Positions 33,814 through 48,800 of a stretch of DNA of 64,000 nucleotides are shown here, one piece after another. The translations under genes and the position numbers were made by a program. Source of the DNA: Apostichopus parvimensis. Taxonomy: Eukaryota; Echinodermata; Holothuroidea; Aspidochirotida; Stichopodidae. The notes under the pieces were generated by a model, which saw only the letters and a program-made list of their open reading frames with translations, searched no databases and was not told the DNA's origin. Within the stretch, counting starts at the first letter, position 1; each line of letters begins with the position of its first letter. The stretch lies in contig KN883543.1 in NCBI GenBank assembly GCA_000934455.1, positions 65,852-129,851 on the forward strand. Direction: 5' to 3'.

Positions 33814-36800
33814 GTGAGAATATATATATGTCATACCTTACCGGAGGCAGAGAAAAATTCATGCGATGGTTTGGGCGCTTGTCTGCATGTGTGTGGCGCT
33901 GTGCATGTGTGTCTGTGTGAGGCCTTGAAAGCTTGGAAAAACTGAAGCTTAGATGAATGTTATATGTAGATGCACCTCATTGCTAACAAGAACCCTAATA
34001 TTGAAATTGCTAGAGATCAAAGGTCATTTGAAGTCAACAGAGTACCAGTTAAACTTTGGTGAAGTTCATACCTGGTTAGTAGATTCCTATTGGTGAGTGC
34101 AAGAGTTCTTGTGAAGTTGGTGAAGGTCAAAGGTCATTTGAGGTCGACATGTCTATGTCTAGAAGCCCTGTAAACATGATAAGTTTCACTTAATAAGTAA
34201 TGTTGCCAGTTGAAGTTTCACTGTTCATGATACACCTAATACTTGATAATTAGATTCATATTAGTGCAGGACCAAAGTTGCTAATCATTTCATTTAAAAG
34301 TCAGTATTGGTTGCCACCTTTAAAAATGTCTTGTTTGCAGTTTTTACTGTAGAATGATCTTACAAACCATAGCAAGGATTCACTAAGCCCCCACGGCTTG
34401 CTGGTGTCATTAAGTTATCACATTAAATATCTGTATCATGGCATATCATATAGTCGTATTCGAATAGCCGATACTTCTGCCCATTAGGTTTTGTGGAAAG
34501 AGTTGCTCACGGTGTGTGACATAATTTTATACCTGTGTTAGCCTTGATTGTTTTGTTTGTTATACCATAGTTTAAACGTTGAAATTCATTGCTCATTTAA
34601 TGATGGAATTCAGTTTGGTTATTCGCAATTTAATATTTTGCAAATAAAATATGATGGTACTAATGTGCGTGGGTGTCTCTATTGATTGCAAAATTAGTGC
34701 TGGTTATGTTACTCATGATTAATCATCAGGAAGAATTAATGAACAAGATTGTGAATAATTCAGATGTACACGATTTAGAATCTATCTTCAACATGTTAAT
34801 GTAGATATAGTGGTGGAAAAAATTATTATATTCCAGTAGTCAAATGACAATGAAAATTTTTAGTTTAAAAAAAAGAAAGAAACAATATCGGTTAGGAATA
34901 TTGGAAGAATTGAAAGAAGTATTAAACGTTGCTTTAATTGAGATACAAGATGGACTGTGTCATCTGATGACATATTAAAACCTTGTGTTAACCTTTCATT
35001 ACACGTTTAAATGCCTCACCCATTTGCAGATAATGTTGGTAGTATACTTTCAAAGTATATTTGAATTCTCTTAGTTGAAAGGGTGTAGACCTTCCTCCCG
35101 GCAATAGGCCTCCTCCAGCCACCCCCCCCCCCATCTTCAAGGAGAATTGAGTGACAGAAATCTCATTTTATTACAAACTTTTAGTAAAATTTGAAAAACC
35201 AAAAGTTTCAGAAGAAATTGACTTTTCAGATATAACATACTAAGGTATTACTGGTCCTGTACTGCACAAACTAGGTTTTTACAATCTCTGAATCACTACG
35301 GGAGAGTTTGATGCCGTTCCCCATATTCCAGTTCATTACGCATTGACCTATGAGCCAACTAGGCCTATGCTAAGGGCACACTCTATAAGCCTAATGTTAC
35401 AATGTACAGGCTATGCACGCCTTTAGACACGTATATAGCTAGCTAGACTATAAACTGCAGTTTGTTAAACCTGTGAACAAATTTACACTTCTAGCCGCAT
35501 ATTTATAGTTACTATATTCTAGAATTGTATTTTCAAAATCAACACATGCAATGTTTTGTCCTAATGATGATGGTCCATCAGGTTCACAGGGACCTATTCC
35601 CAAATGTTACTAATAAGTACAGTACATTAGAATAGAGTCACTAGACCTAATGTCACAAAGTGCTAATTTGTAGCATTTTAGAATAAATAACACTAATTGG
35701 ATGAGGAACATTTAAATTACCAACTCCCCCCCCCCCCCACAAAAAAGAAAAAAGAAAGCTTTGAGGTTCCAAAGAGCTATCATAGACAGCCAGCTTGAAC
35801 GTTGATGTACAGATACTCAACACTGTTCAAATATGAACACATCCACTGGAGTCACTGTTGGTGACCTTTCCAATCCATGAGGCATTTGCTAAACATTGTG
35901 CCTTTAGTACAGTAGCTTGAGTTCCCAGTGCAACCCAGCATGCAGGCCCGAGTGGGAGGACGTACACAGAGTTTCCTATTCTCTCTGCAGTACATACAAG
36001 TACCAATTATAAATGTTAGAAAGGGGGGAAAAAAACAGTCAACATTCTATTAAAAATTGGAAATTCTTGTTCCAAAGAGGAAGTTGACTTCCATATTTGA
36101 ATGAATTCGCTATAAGCATTTTAGCCCAGGGCATTCAAGTCTGTTCAAATTCTTGATTGGTGCTTTTCATAGTACATGGTCGAATGCATGCAATGAAAAC
36201 TGTTATCACAGTGTTAATAGCGCACTATGCTATATGGAAAACGTTACGTCTGTTACTCATAAAGCACAGTAGTTATGATGTACATGTAGACAGATCTAAG
36301 TAACATGGATCGAAATAACATGGATTGAAGTAACATGGATCTAAGTAACATGGATCTAAGTAACATGGATCCAAATAAAATGGATTGAAGTAACATGTAT
36401 CTAAATAACATCCATGGATCTAAGTAACATGGATCAAAGTAACATGGATCTAAGTAACATGGATCTAAGTAATATGGATCTAAATAACATCCATGGATCT
36501 AAATAACATGGATCTAAATAACATGGATCTAAGTAATATGGCCGTATTAGTAACATGGATCTACAGTAGTGTTGTAGGATTACAGTCTTAGAATCTTTTT
36601 GATCATCCCAGGCAATATTTGAGGGTTGTTTGTTTGGCAATCAAACATAACTTAAGGATAACCAAAGGACCAACGACCTTTCATCATAATTATAGTAAAT
36701 TCTGTCAACTTCCAGACTTTTTGGTGTACATTTGATGCAAATGGATAAACAACTGCAGAAAGTGAACATAAATTCAGAGAACTTGGCAATTACCCTAGCA

Positions 36801-39800
36801 AAATAAATTAAATAACTTATCATAATAACTTAACATTGAACCTTTGTGGTGTTTCGTTTTTTCAAGTCAACCCATTAACGTCTGCATGTGAATCAGTGTA
36901 TTATAACTAGCAGCTCAAGTCGGTAGGTACTGTACATACTGTAGTGTGTTGTAACAGAACCATCACTATGGATTTAAACCAGATGTCCAGTCTGTGTAAT
37001 GATATTTCATGTGTGGGGTAAGAAGCTAAAAGCTGTACATAGCTAACAGTGCACATGGTTTCTCATTGATGACAGTGTCTGCCGTTGCAAAGTTCTGTAC
37101 GGCTGTGGCAACTATGGCAAGGATCATTTGAATACTGCAAAATATTATTTGAAATCAGCAGTCTAAAGAAAGTTCTGACAGTGCTTCATTTAGCAAAACC
37201 AAATATGTTAGACTAAGGAATAGTGTTCTATGGTCAAGCTTTACCTTAATTCTGTTGCCAGCGTCAGAGAATGTTCATGTGGGCCAACTTACCTCACTAT
37301 TATAATTTACTCATACACACAGTTATTGTAATTACCCTCCTCAATGCTTGGGAATGGTTCAAAATAGTTTAAAGAAAAAATAATTATGATACAATTGGTA
37401 ACTACTAGTCCTACTAAAACTTCTAGTTGTATAAAGCAATAAAAATTAGTAACAAATAAAACCCTAGCAGTAATTGTTTTTATCATAATCAAAGAGATGC
37501 TGAGTGGTATAACTGGTAAACATTTCAGCTCCTGTGTTACAAGCAGTGTACAGTACAGCAGTAACAGTGTGTAGTGCTGTGTACACACCCTAAGTATTAA
37601 CTATTAATTCCAAAGCTTGCTAGTCATTCCCATAGAGAATTAAGGCTTGTTGCCTGGCTACTACTACTGCAGTTAGTGGGATTATTTGCTGTGTTCAGTG
37701 TACCCTTACCATCAATGAATAGAAAGTTCTTTTTCATGCTGCTGCTTTGTGTCAGTTGGTGTGTGTGTGTGTGTTATAGTGTGTGCATTTTGTACATAAT
37801 AAACTCATTCTTGAAATCCTCAAAACCTGTTTTATTTCTCTCTGCTGGAATGTCAATTGGTCTTGAAAAATGCCAGCAGTGACATGGTCAGGTATTTCTC
37901 TGTTCACAATCAAAGTCAGTCCCTATAGTGTTGGTAAATTCTCTTCATCAGATTAAGTAGTGTGTTGGACAAGTTTGGGTTTTCCAAAGCACTGACATTG
38001 GGCATACTTACTGTAGTACTTCACAATAGACATGCACATAAGATAAGGCTGGACTTTGCTCACTGGTTTTACGGTAGACACTAGACAGTATTATGCAGAA
38101 CGGAAGGGGTGGAGAGGAGAGGAGTGCAGTGAAAAGCACATATTCTTATGATATCGTGTCTGCAATGGTGAACTGTGTCCAGTAATTTTGAAGTAAATTT
38201 CAACCTGTTTGCTGACAAATATTATAGTTGGGGTGTTTCTGCTGTTTTGCAAGTGACAGGACGAAAGACGATATTAATATAAAAAAAAAATTAAAACAAA
38301 TATTTGCCCAGTTGAACCTTTATGATTCAACCTTTGTCATCTTTTTGTATCCTTTTCCTCCCTCTCACAAAACATGGAGGTAAGGATGAAGTTAGTTACC
38401 ATTTTCTAAAAAGCCAAGCATTCTGTCAGAGCATATTTGCTGTACATATGAATTGCTGGTGTATATTAGTTGAACCTGCTTGTTAAGAACACAGAGTAGC
38501 CATGCTACTCAGTGGGGTCTCCTGCATTCCAAGTAAAAGAATTTTTCAGTAGGTCCCCGGTATTTTGAATTAACTAAATGGATATGGGTAGAACTATGTT
38601 GATTGAAGTAGGTATTGCTCAGAAGTACACCATTGACCTGGTAATTTATATAAGTAAATACTGCAAGAAATTTTGGTTTTGGTGGTTTTAGTCCTTTAGG
38701 ACACGTAGTTTAGTGTACCCTGTCTTTGTTTGTGTACATGACCCCTGTGGTTGCTAAGGACCGGAGCTTGTGATAACTGAGTGTGGACTGAGGGAAGTTA
38801 GATGTACTGTAGTTCTTCCCAGTATTAATTAAATGATTTGGGAGAGTGATACATTAATTAGTGGTTCTCTTGTGCTGATAATACTTATATATAATATACA
38901 TTTTGGCAGGGAATTTGAGAAAATGCAGTTGTACACTTGTGCAACTTTATTGTATAATGGCTATAAAAAGTGACTCAAAAGTATTTTGCATCAGGTATGA
39001 CAAGTTTGTACGGCAATGTAAAATTTGTAGTTTTGTCTTGAACGTGTCGACATTTCTATCCAGGTTACGAATGCATGTGTTGTAAGTTTGCATTTTGTGC
39101 TATATATATATTTACATTTTACAATCAGGGCTTTTGCATATATTTACTGGTTTGTTTGTGTGTGTGGGAGGGTCGGGGGGGGGGCATGGGTTTGAACTTT
39201 GAAGATGATAAGGAGGTATCAAAATTTATAGTTTTATATAATATCTGACATTCAGGGATTTATTGTTTAAATTTTTCCTTGCAGATCAAACTGTAACTTC
39301 CAGATATTAATGTCATATGTGGGCCTGTTGCAATAACAATAAGACCCCCCCCTCATGCAAAAGAAGCGTCTCAGTTGAACTAATTTTTATTTCCATTTTC
39401 TTTACAGACGGTAGAGCATGGATTTCCCAACAAGCCATCTGCCCTCGGATATGATCCTGTGTTGCGCCTCATGGCGGTCGGAACCAGTAATGGGGTCCTA
39501 AAAGTGTATCCTTTTCTTGCCTTACAAGTTATTATAGCCAAAAGGAAGTGTTTTGTCTCCCTGTGATCAAATGTTGCAAGTTTATGCAAGTTCTTGACAA
39601 TTGAAAATATGTCTTTTCATCTATCAAGATCAGTTCATTAATTTTGCACTAGAACAGTTCTTCTGGTAATGTTGCTTGCATACCCTAGTTCTGCTGGGTC
39701 ATCTCCCATTTTCTCTTTACAATTATCTCTTTTCCTGTCTATTTCCAATAACATATTTTAACTTAAGATATCATCCCCATGACTCTACCAGATGACCCAC

Positions 39801-42800
39801 CCCCCCCCCGCTTTCACATTCATAACCAAGGGGAATGTTGTGGTCAAGTGGTTAAGGCAGTGGACTTGTGATCTAAGGACCTGCAGGTTCGAGTTCTGGC
39901 CAGATCATTGTGTTGTGTCCTTGGGCAAGGCAGTTTATCTCCATTGCCTCTCTTTACCCAGGTGTATAAATGGGGACCTGTGAGATAAAACTGTCAGCTG
40001 GGCACGGTTTAGCTGCTGCCATGTGGAGGGATTGTCTCTATGTTTGACAGGTTATCGTTGACCAGGGTAATATTGTAAAGCGCTTCGAGCCTTTGGGAAA
40101 GGCACTATATAAAAATATGAAATTATTTTTATTATTATTATTATTATAACCCACTTTTTCCTCTCCAAATGTATTATATCTGAAATCCACACTATGGATT
40201 TTCAGAGAGTCGTTCAATGGGTTTGAACTGCTTTAATGGATGGTCATTCTGGATGGTGTTTTTCCATCCCAGTGAATTTTACTTTTCGCTGTAGAATTTG
40301 TACAGTAGGTTCCACTTGTCTCCAGGAAACAAATCAGTGATAAAGTCATAGTAAGTTTGATTTATCTTCAAACAGTAATGAAGATGTTGCAGTTGTAGTA
40401 AATACAAAAGAACAGGTCTACATTTTCACATTTGGATGCAATTTGGTATAATCTTGTGTCGCATTTTGTTATAAATGCTTACAGCTGATAAGTTTTTTTG
40501 TACTTCTAATGTCTAGCCTTGAATACATCTACAGCAAATAAGTAGACCGTTTTTCCTACAAGCTATCTCAAATGGGTCGCTTTTCTTTCCAGACGTGTAT
40601 ACATGCTATTTGGAGAGAACATTACGGACTCTGCCATTTGTCAAAGTACAAAGGTTGTTTGTCTTGCAACTTAGAAGTAATAACTTGTAATTTGCTAAGT
40701 TACACAAGACCTTTTTCGTCTGACATTGATTTATGCACTGCATGCCCTGGGTAATAATTTTATGTTCTCTGAACACAAGTACTCATAAAAAACTTGTCCT
40801 GTAATGACATTGACATTTAGGAACCTCCATTTAACAAGTCATTCTGAAACCCTTAGAACCAGTAAGACACTTTCTGAGGATATAATTAAGTATTAAGTAC
40901 AGTTTAGGAACATGGAAACTGGATGGAGAATTATAAATGAATTTTGAAAGTAACAGGGGGAGGGTTGTGGGGGATTAATACAGGTGCTTCATTACAGAAT
41001 GGGTAACCATTTGCAACAGTGTAGTACTTTAGGTTTACATATGAATGAGAGATGCAGGTTTGAAGAGGCAGTGGGCGGTGACCTGGAAGTGGTTGTAGAG
41101 GCACCTAGGGCCGCCGGGTGGGTGCATAGTGCTGCAGTAACACCAAGTTTTGTACGTTAGGTGGATGGGAAGTGTGCATATATGTTATGAATGGAGACAG
41201 TTAAGGTATAGAAAGTTGGAAAGACTCTTACCAATAAGGTTAAGGAGATCCTATTATAGAATTGCTAAATTTTTCCAAATAGATATCAGTTAACAATCAA
41301 CAATTACCAAGTTCCTGCACAAACTCATGCAAATTGCCTAGATTGTATTTGTACAAAAATAATGTTGAAAATCAGAGGCTTAACTACATTTTGCATTGTA
41401 GAAGAGATTGAGCACTGCAACAACCTTTCAAGAATTAAGCTGTGGTTAATATTCACCCATTTATTAATTTTATTATTCATTAAAATGTAGTTTAGGAGTC
41501 TGATAAAACTGGTTGCAGCAGCAGGGAGGTATGCACATTAATTGTAACAAAGTAAACACCTGGCGTGTTTGCAGGTTATTCATTCACAGCGGAGAATGAT
41601 AATGGTCCTGAAGATAAACCGGGAAAACACAGCTACTGTGTGTGACTACCGTTGACACTTAACGGTACATACTACAGTTGAGTGTACACTCATGTCTCAC
41701 TTAACATAGTAATGCATTCCGATCCTTGGTTCAGATGCACTATTATGTTAATTTTACTGATAGAAATTCAAATTAGTTGACTTCAGGAATGGATGGAAGG
41801 CTATCCCCTGCAGTTATCCTGGCCCCACCCATTCCACCACCTACCCCCCCTCCCCCTTCTGCACCCCATTCCACTCTCTCCCTGTTTTTGTGACTGACTA
41901 CAGAAACCCCTTGACAGTATTAAAGTCTTTGTTAGTAATTCTGTGTAACCATTATTCAAATGAAGACCATGAAGGTAAGATTGACTCAGGTCTTCAGCTT
42001 AAAAATAAATGGAAATTAAGCAAAGCATTGTGTCCTCTCATATGATTAATACCAACTGAATAACTAACTGTCTGGGCAACATCACTGTTACCCAGAGAGC
42101 TGCTTCAAAGTGTACACTATTCTCGTCTTCTTACGTATGTCTGCTTTATGACAGCATTGATGGAGGTACTACCCTCAGTAGAAATTAAAGACAGTTGTGT
42201 AATAGTGACAGGAAGTGGATGAATGCCTTTACAATATATCTGATTCACTGCTACAATATTGTCTGTTTTAATACAGTCCCGTGACTATTGTTTAGTCACA
42301 GTGGAAGGCACTATTCATTCATTAGCTAGGGCCACTGAAGCGTCTAACCATTGTATTATTGGTGGTATAGGCTTTTGATAGCAAGTTGCTTTGTGTTGAG
42401 GCTGTATTGGCATGGTGTAAGATGGGTATTAAAAGCAAGTTGTGTCATACAGTACATGTGCAACAATTAGGCAGTTTGGGAATCCAATGTGTGTTAACAC
42501 CTGGGACCTTCTTAACCACATTCTGACCCTCTTCTGACCCTCTTCTGTGAAATATTGTTTGATATTGTATAACAGTGCATTGATCAGCATGTTTTTGCTC
42601 CCAGCCTGTGGTGGGTAGATGAATTCTGTATAAATGAAATTTCATTAAATAAAGGCATTGCTAAAATTCTAAACTTTTAAAAGGAGGCGAGCGGTTTTAC
42701 ATTCAACACCAAGAAATGTCCATTTCCACGAACTGACAAACATGTTATAAAAACAACTTTTGTAGGCAGAACGTTATGGTTAGCATAAGGTAGCCACAAT

Positions 42801-45800
42801 TTTTTCTCTTGTTAAATAGTATCATGAGTGTATCTTGGGTTGTGTGTTTGGTAGAAATATTTAATGTGCATTGAAGTATTTATGAGAGGAGGGGGGAGAG
42901 GGGGAAGTAGGGGAGAGGGGAGAAGTGTCTCTTTCCAGGATTCACCAAGACATTTAAAAATGGCAAGGCAATGTCATAGCTTGATGTGAGAGAGATGAGG
43001 CACTGCAAGTGGGAGATTTGGGTCTATCAGCAGTTGTCGCTGTTCCCGCAAAACAGAAGGGAAACCGGTGGTTCTGGCATGAAGTCGCCATTAAACCAAT
43101 AATTAATCTGTTGGATCTATGCAACAATTTGTTTTGAAACATTTTCGTTAGAGACCAATCTACATTTTCATAGCAGAGGTACCCTATCTATAGCCTACAT
43201 CTAGGCTACTTTGAATATACCAATCAGGGCAGACACAGGTAGTTACTGTGGTAGGCTGTTGAGGCGAACAACCGCCATATAATTGTTCCAGTTTGGAAGA
43301 AGAGGAAAAACTTGGTAGGCTTTGTCGTACAGGAGGACATAAGCTGAATTAACTTGAATTGACCCTTCAGAAAAGTAGAGTATTCTGTACTTATAATACT
43401 TATAATAGGCGAGCAACTACTTCAAAGAAGCGATAGAAATTTCCAGATTGAAAGAGACATTTATTCTAAATTTTTGTGCTCAGTATTTAAGGTCTTGGTA
43501 TAAACAGTAAAATAATGGCTTTTATGATTATCTTCAGTTCCACTCAGACGACCCGTTTTGAAATGAAATTAGCTCTCAGGGTGCAATCTTTAAAGTACTC
43601 TGAAATGTATGAGGGCTACTTAAAAAAGCATAAGGAAATCATCATCCAGTCATATCTGCTGGTTTTCTCTGACTACGGCGGGTTTTGTCGTTCCTACCCA
43701 CATCTTTTAGAATCAATGCAGGGATCATGATCAATCTACGTTTTACAGGTTTATATCGCCACTCCAAATTCAATGTTTTGGGTTAACATGGTAGTTTGGA
43801 AATTCTTGAAACTCATCTCGCTGTAGTTTGTCACAATTTTTCATTGCAGTTTATTGGTACAGTACTTAATCTACATTTGATCAATTATCTCGCTGTAGTT
43901 TGTCACAATTTTTCATTGCAGTTTATTGATACTTAATGTACATTTGATCAATTATAAGGTAGTGTGTAAGAATAGCATAGGTGCTACACTGACCAGTTGT
44001 ACATTGAATGAAATGTTAACCATTTCCTGTTAGGAAACAAAAGGGTTTGATATGCCTGGTCAAAAGTGCCAAAAAAAAAAGAAAGCAATTTTAAAGGGAC
44101 TGTAGTACACTGTAGTACAGGTGAAACAACCAAAGCAAGCCCATGATGGAATGAAAGTTCAGTTAGAATGTTCACTACCTTGTGAATGTTATGGGGACAT
44201 GTAAACATAATTGTGCTTGTCACAAACTTATTAAAACCATTAAGATATTCCATTGTTATTGGAGAATTGCTGAAATGTTAAGGAAAGTTTCTGGCAAAAC
44301 CTTGTAATTTTATTTCAACATATTATAGTAGCATTTCAAAAAATGTAAAAAACTTCTCCAGAATGTGGCCTTATTGATGTTCTCAAAAACCCATGAGAGA
44401 TGATCCAAGGAATAATCTCGCTCTAAATGCATTGTGTGTGAAATTTGATACCATTCCGAGTCACTATGTTATATTATGTAGTGTCTCAGTATAGTTTATG
44501 GAGTTGAGTTGGAAAACCATGAATGTAGTTATAGTACATAGTTATTTACTGTAGTCTCCACAGTTGCAGAAAAGTGTAGAAATCAGAGAGAAGAAGAGTC
44601 ACCATGCTAGTTCATTGTTTCCTTAGACGCTCCCTAAGGCATATTTACCCTGAACCAACAATATAAACAAATGGCCCTGTTTGCGGATCCAGGATTAGAA
44701 TCTAGTCACCACACCATCATGATCTATGTAGAGATTGTAAGCCAAGATCTTCCGGAGTCAAGTGTAGGACTATATCTAGTCTGGTTAAAGGACTGGATTT
44801 AGATGTTGGAAAAGGGAGTGGCATTCTACAAGAATGGTGATGTTGCAGACGAGTATCTCAACCTACTATCATATGAAATATTCAAACCCACACCAAATCA
44901 TTATTTAATATATATATATAGGTATATATATATATATCAAAACTGATTGGCTCTGTAAAATTGTTGCAGCATTTTGGTTCAAACTTGGGAAGGAATTAAT
45001 GCAATTTTTTCGTCATCAGCTTAGTGACGGTATGTCTGCCATATCAAGATCTGTTATTCTGACTATATGTTTCTGTAAAGTTTGCAGGAGAATGGTATGT
45101 GACAGGACAACATAGTTTGTGTGACATTAAAGGGTTATGCTTAAGGCAGTGATGTGACAGAATGAGGCTGTCACAGACCAATCAGCTGAAACAGTCCTAC
45201 ACAGACCTTTCCTTTAGTTATTTCTATGATAGAGTTAGATAAATGGCTTGTAGCTTCTGAATAATATCTTCGAAGTGATGTATATCAGGTAAAATGTTTT
45301 GCAGTTTTCTCATGATGTAACATAATATCATCATTGGGTGCCCTACTTAGTTTAGACGTTGCATCCTGCCTGCACTTGAATATAAAAACAAACAACCCAA
45401 AAATAATTTGTATATTCATTCTGATTTCCAGCCTCTGTTCTCAGCACAAAGAATGGAAACAAAAAACATGGCGCAAAACATGTTTGCAAACCCAACATAT
45501 CCAGATGGTTGACTGCAGGAGTTGTCTTACTAGTTACAAATTACACAGTCTCGTCTGCGCTACATCCATTCGTCATTGAAAGTTCTGGAGGACAAAAAAA
45601 AAGAGAAAAAAAGCCACAAGTGTTTGCATTTTGTGCTCATCAATAACAAGCATAGTTGTTGTAGGACAGCGTGCATTCTTGGTTCATTTGTCAGGGAAAG
45701 CCCTGTATTATAGATTCTATGTACATTCATCGGAAGGTATTGATCTGTAAACCGCACAAAGTGGGCGTCTCGCTAACAACAATGAGTCCAGCTTTATATT

Positions 45801-48800
45801 TGCAACAGCGATGCTGCTACTCATGCTATTTAATAGTAGGCTTTTGATCCGAGTTGGTTTCACCCAAGGCAGATGGTTAAGTGATACAATGATGTGCTTT
45901 ATACTTGATTTGTTCTACATCTTGGAATTAGTGCACTAAGAAGATTACATTACTGTGAAACAGTTTTTAGTCACTTTATCATTCACATATCATGGCCCTC
46001 ATTTTTTTCCTTTTTTTGTAGGATTTTTAGGAGATTTTGTTGTATGTTTTTTGAGAGGAAAAACTGCAAAACTATCAGCCATAAAATTTGTGTTGAGCAA
46101 AGGTATATTGAGGAGTTCCTTTAACTTTATGGATAGTACCTTGAAACAGAAATTTTTAGTTTTGTCAATTTCACAGCATCAAACAAGAACATACTTCAAG
46201 ATCCTTTTAAAGGAAGAGTCAGGACTTTAGTTAGCTTCAAAGCCATGCTAGGAGTTTTATGTACACTATGGACAGTACTGAAGAATATATTGTAAGCTCC
46301 TTTAATGTAGAAGTGTTTGTGTCATTCAGCTGCAAGATTCATGTACGAAGGGGGGAAGGGAGGGGGCAGGAGGGCATACAGATTGCCAGTATCAAACAAG
46401 ACCAGAACAAAGCTATAAAGATATGTCACAAAATATTCAGTGAAAAATTCCAAGAAAGCACATGCTATAGTGAATGATAGATGGAAACTGTTCTAGCAAT
46501 ATGGTGTTGATTCAGCAAAAAAAGTGGATTTCTTTCTTTCCTCACTTTGCTTTAGGACAAAAACTCTACTTTTGTTGGGGGTTAAATGTAAAGAAACAGT
46601 TTTGTGATTGAGAGCGTGGATGGGCCACACAATCTTATCCAACACCATAGATTGGAAAAATGTGTGACACAAATTTTATCCATTATAAATAGCTCTTTTG
46701 TACCTTAGGTTGACACTCGTCACACAGAAAGGTATACAGATCTGGTCTTTTCTTGGCAGGCAAATATATACCACTTAAGTAAGAATCTGACTGCCAGCTG
46801 TGATATTTTGCCCGTTTGATTTCATGTGAAACTTTGTTGGTACATTCCATTTGACCTTCTAGAGCAAACAATAGGTATAGTCCTATTGGTATTTGGAAAA
46901 CACACACACCTACAGACTTTAACAGTGTTTACCTTATGACAAAGAGCTCTGCTTAAAGGAGAGAGGTCCCCCCCCCCCCTTAGTTGTATTGTACTGATTT
47001 GATAGGATCTTTTAAGGACAAGGCATTTTATGAATATTTTTGTCATTTAATGTTTGTCAGAAAGATATAGCCTTGGAAATTTTTTGGAGCAAGTTTAGAT
47101 AGTTAGATTTGCATGATGATTACGGAGAATTTTAGAGGTGTAGTCATAGAGCCCTTTGGCAGTTAAGAATATGTTTTAAGGTAACCATTGTCATGTGTTT
47201 GCATCCATTGCCAACTCGGTGAGGGGAACTGTAAACTGTTTAGAGCAGCTTGTCAATGTTTCAAATCATTGCTTGAGTCATGAAGGTTTTGTCACTTTCC
47301 TTGGTTAATTCATCCTTCAGATTTTTGCAATAGTCAGTAATTATTCATACAAATATATGTGCAGGGGCATAGGAGGGGGGGATGGGGTTGGATGGGAGGG
47401 GGTTAAGAGATGCCAATGTGCAGTATCGTTCAGTATATAACTAACACTTGTTTCCGTTTTTCCATGTGAAACTGGATGACTTGATAAGCTCGGTAAAGGC
47501 TCTGTAGATCTTTTTGTCGATTATTGGGTATACCCGATGAAAGTCTTAGAAATTTAAAGACAGTGCAATGTTCATTTGCATAGTTATGATGATTTTAATA
47601 TGCCAAATAAAATTTACATATAGCAGAGGTTATTTCTTGCAATCCTTGTGCATTGCCAGATAAACTTGGAAGAGGTATTTTTGCAACCTACTTCAGTATT
47701 CACTATTAACTTTGAACAAATAACCTACTTGACCTTTCCAAATATCTTGAGAGATTCAGTTGCCTGTTTTAGCAAGTTTGAGCGCAGCTGAGTTAGTGAA
47801 GAGTAGTTGGAATGAAGTGCTATGTGTGTATGTTATGTTTACAATGGAAGCTAGGCCTGTACAGTGTATAATACATACTGTAGCTCATGAAATGTGTGAA
47901 CAAATTCACAAAATGTCAGCTGAGTTTTCCATGCTTGGGTAAAGCAAACACTAACAATATCAGTTAATAATTTTCATTTGCATTGAGGGTTATAATCAAC
48001 TTTAATGTACCATGAGACTTTTAATATTCACAACATTTCAGATAAAGAAACAGATATGAAACAGATATGTTGCAATAGAGCGGTATGATATATATTTAAT
48101 TATTTACAGTGCCAATGGAAAGTACAAACACGCTGGATATTTGCATTTCTAAAAAAAAAGAAAAGAATGAAGAAGAATGAAAAGAAAAAATTACTTTCTG
48201 AAGTTTGGTAAATTTTCTTTTTAATTTTAATTTTAATTTTAATTGATGAGTATCAGGAGAATAGTTGATGATCCTTGATTAAGTGGCTTGATTAAGTAGC
48301 ATGGTGACGTTTTGAGTTGAATTTATAGCAAAAACTTCCTTCTTCGCACATTGTGTTCTCATCATCTCATGAGATGATTTATTACTGACTGTTCGAAAAT
48401 ATGAAGATCTTTGTCAACAAAGTTGCTAAGTACTAAAAAGGTTGGAATGAAAACAATATAGTATTGAGGTAGTGATAGGAATAGTAACGTAGAGATACTC
48501 ATGTCATGATGTTGTAATGTCCATTGATGTCCCATGATGTAGGTATTTAAAACAGGACTGTCATTTTTATGCTTTCAGGAACTGCTGTTAAATCATCTGA
48601 ATGATATGGTGAACCATGTAAAAAGTGGACAAAACACAGAGAAATGAAAATTAATGTAAACATATGGCCATGCCTTACAATATTGTGTAAGAAATGATAC
48701 CCTTCCCCACACTCCCCAACCACAGATCTGTATATGATATGATGTTGATGTACAAGATAACATATGGCCGTGCCTTACAATATTGTGTAAGAAATGATAC

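Larger units (their letters stand above)
33814..39407. other. lgl intron 1
   Basis: 5.6-kb intron with no recognised exon. It holds a degenerate direct repeat with AGGTCA motifs (about 34010-34160), poly-C runs near 35123 and 35727, a 15-bp minisatellite (36299-36560) and a short TG repeat near 37760. Confidence 0.8.
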
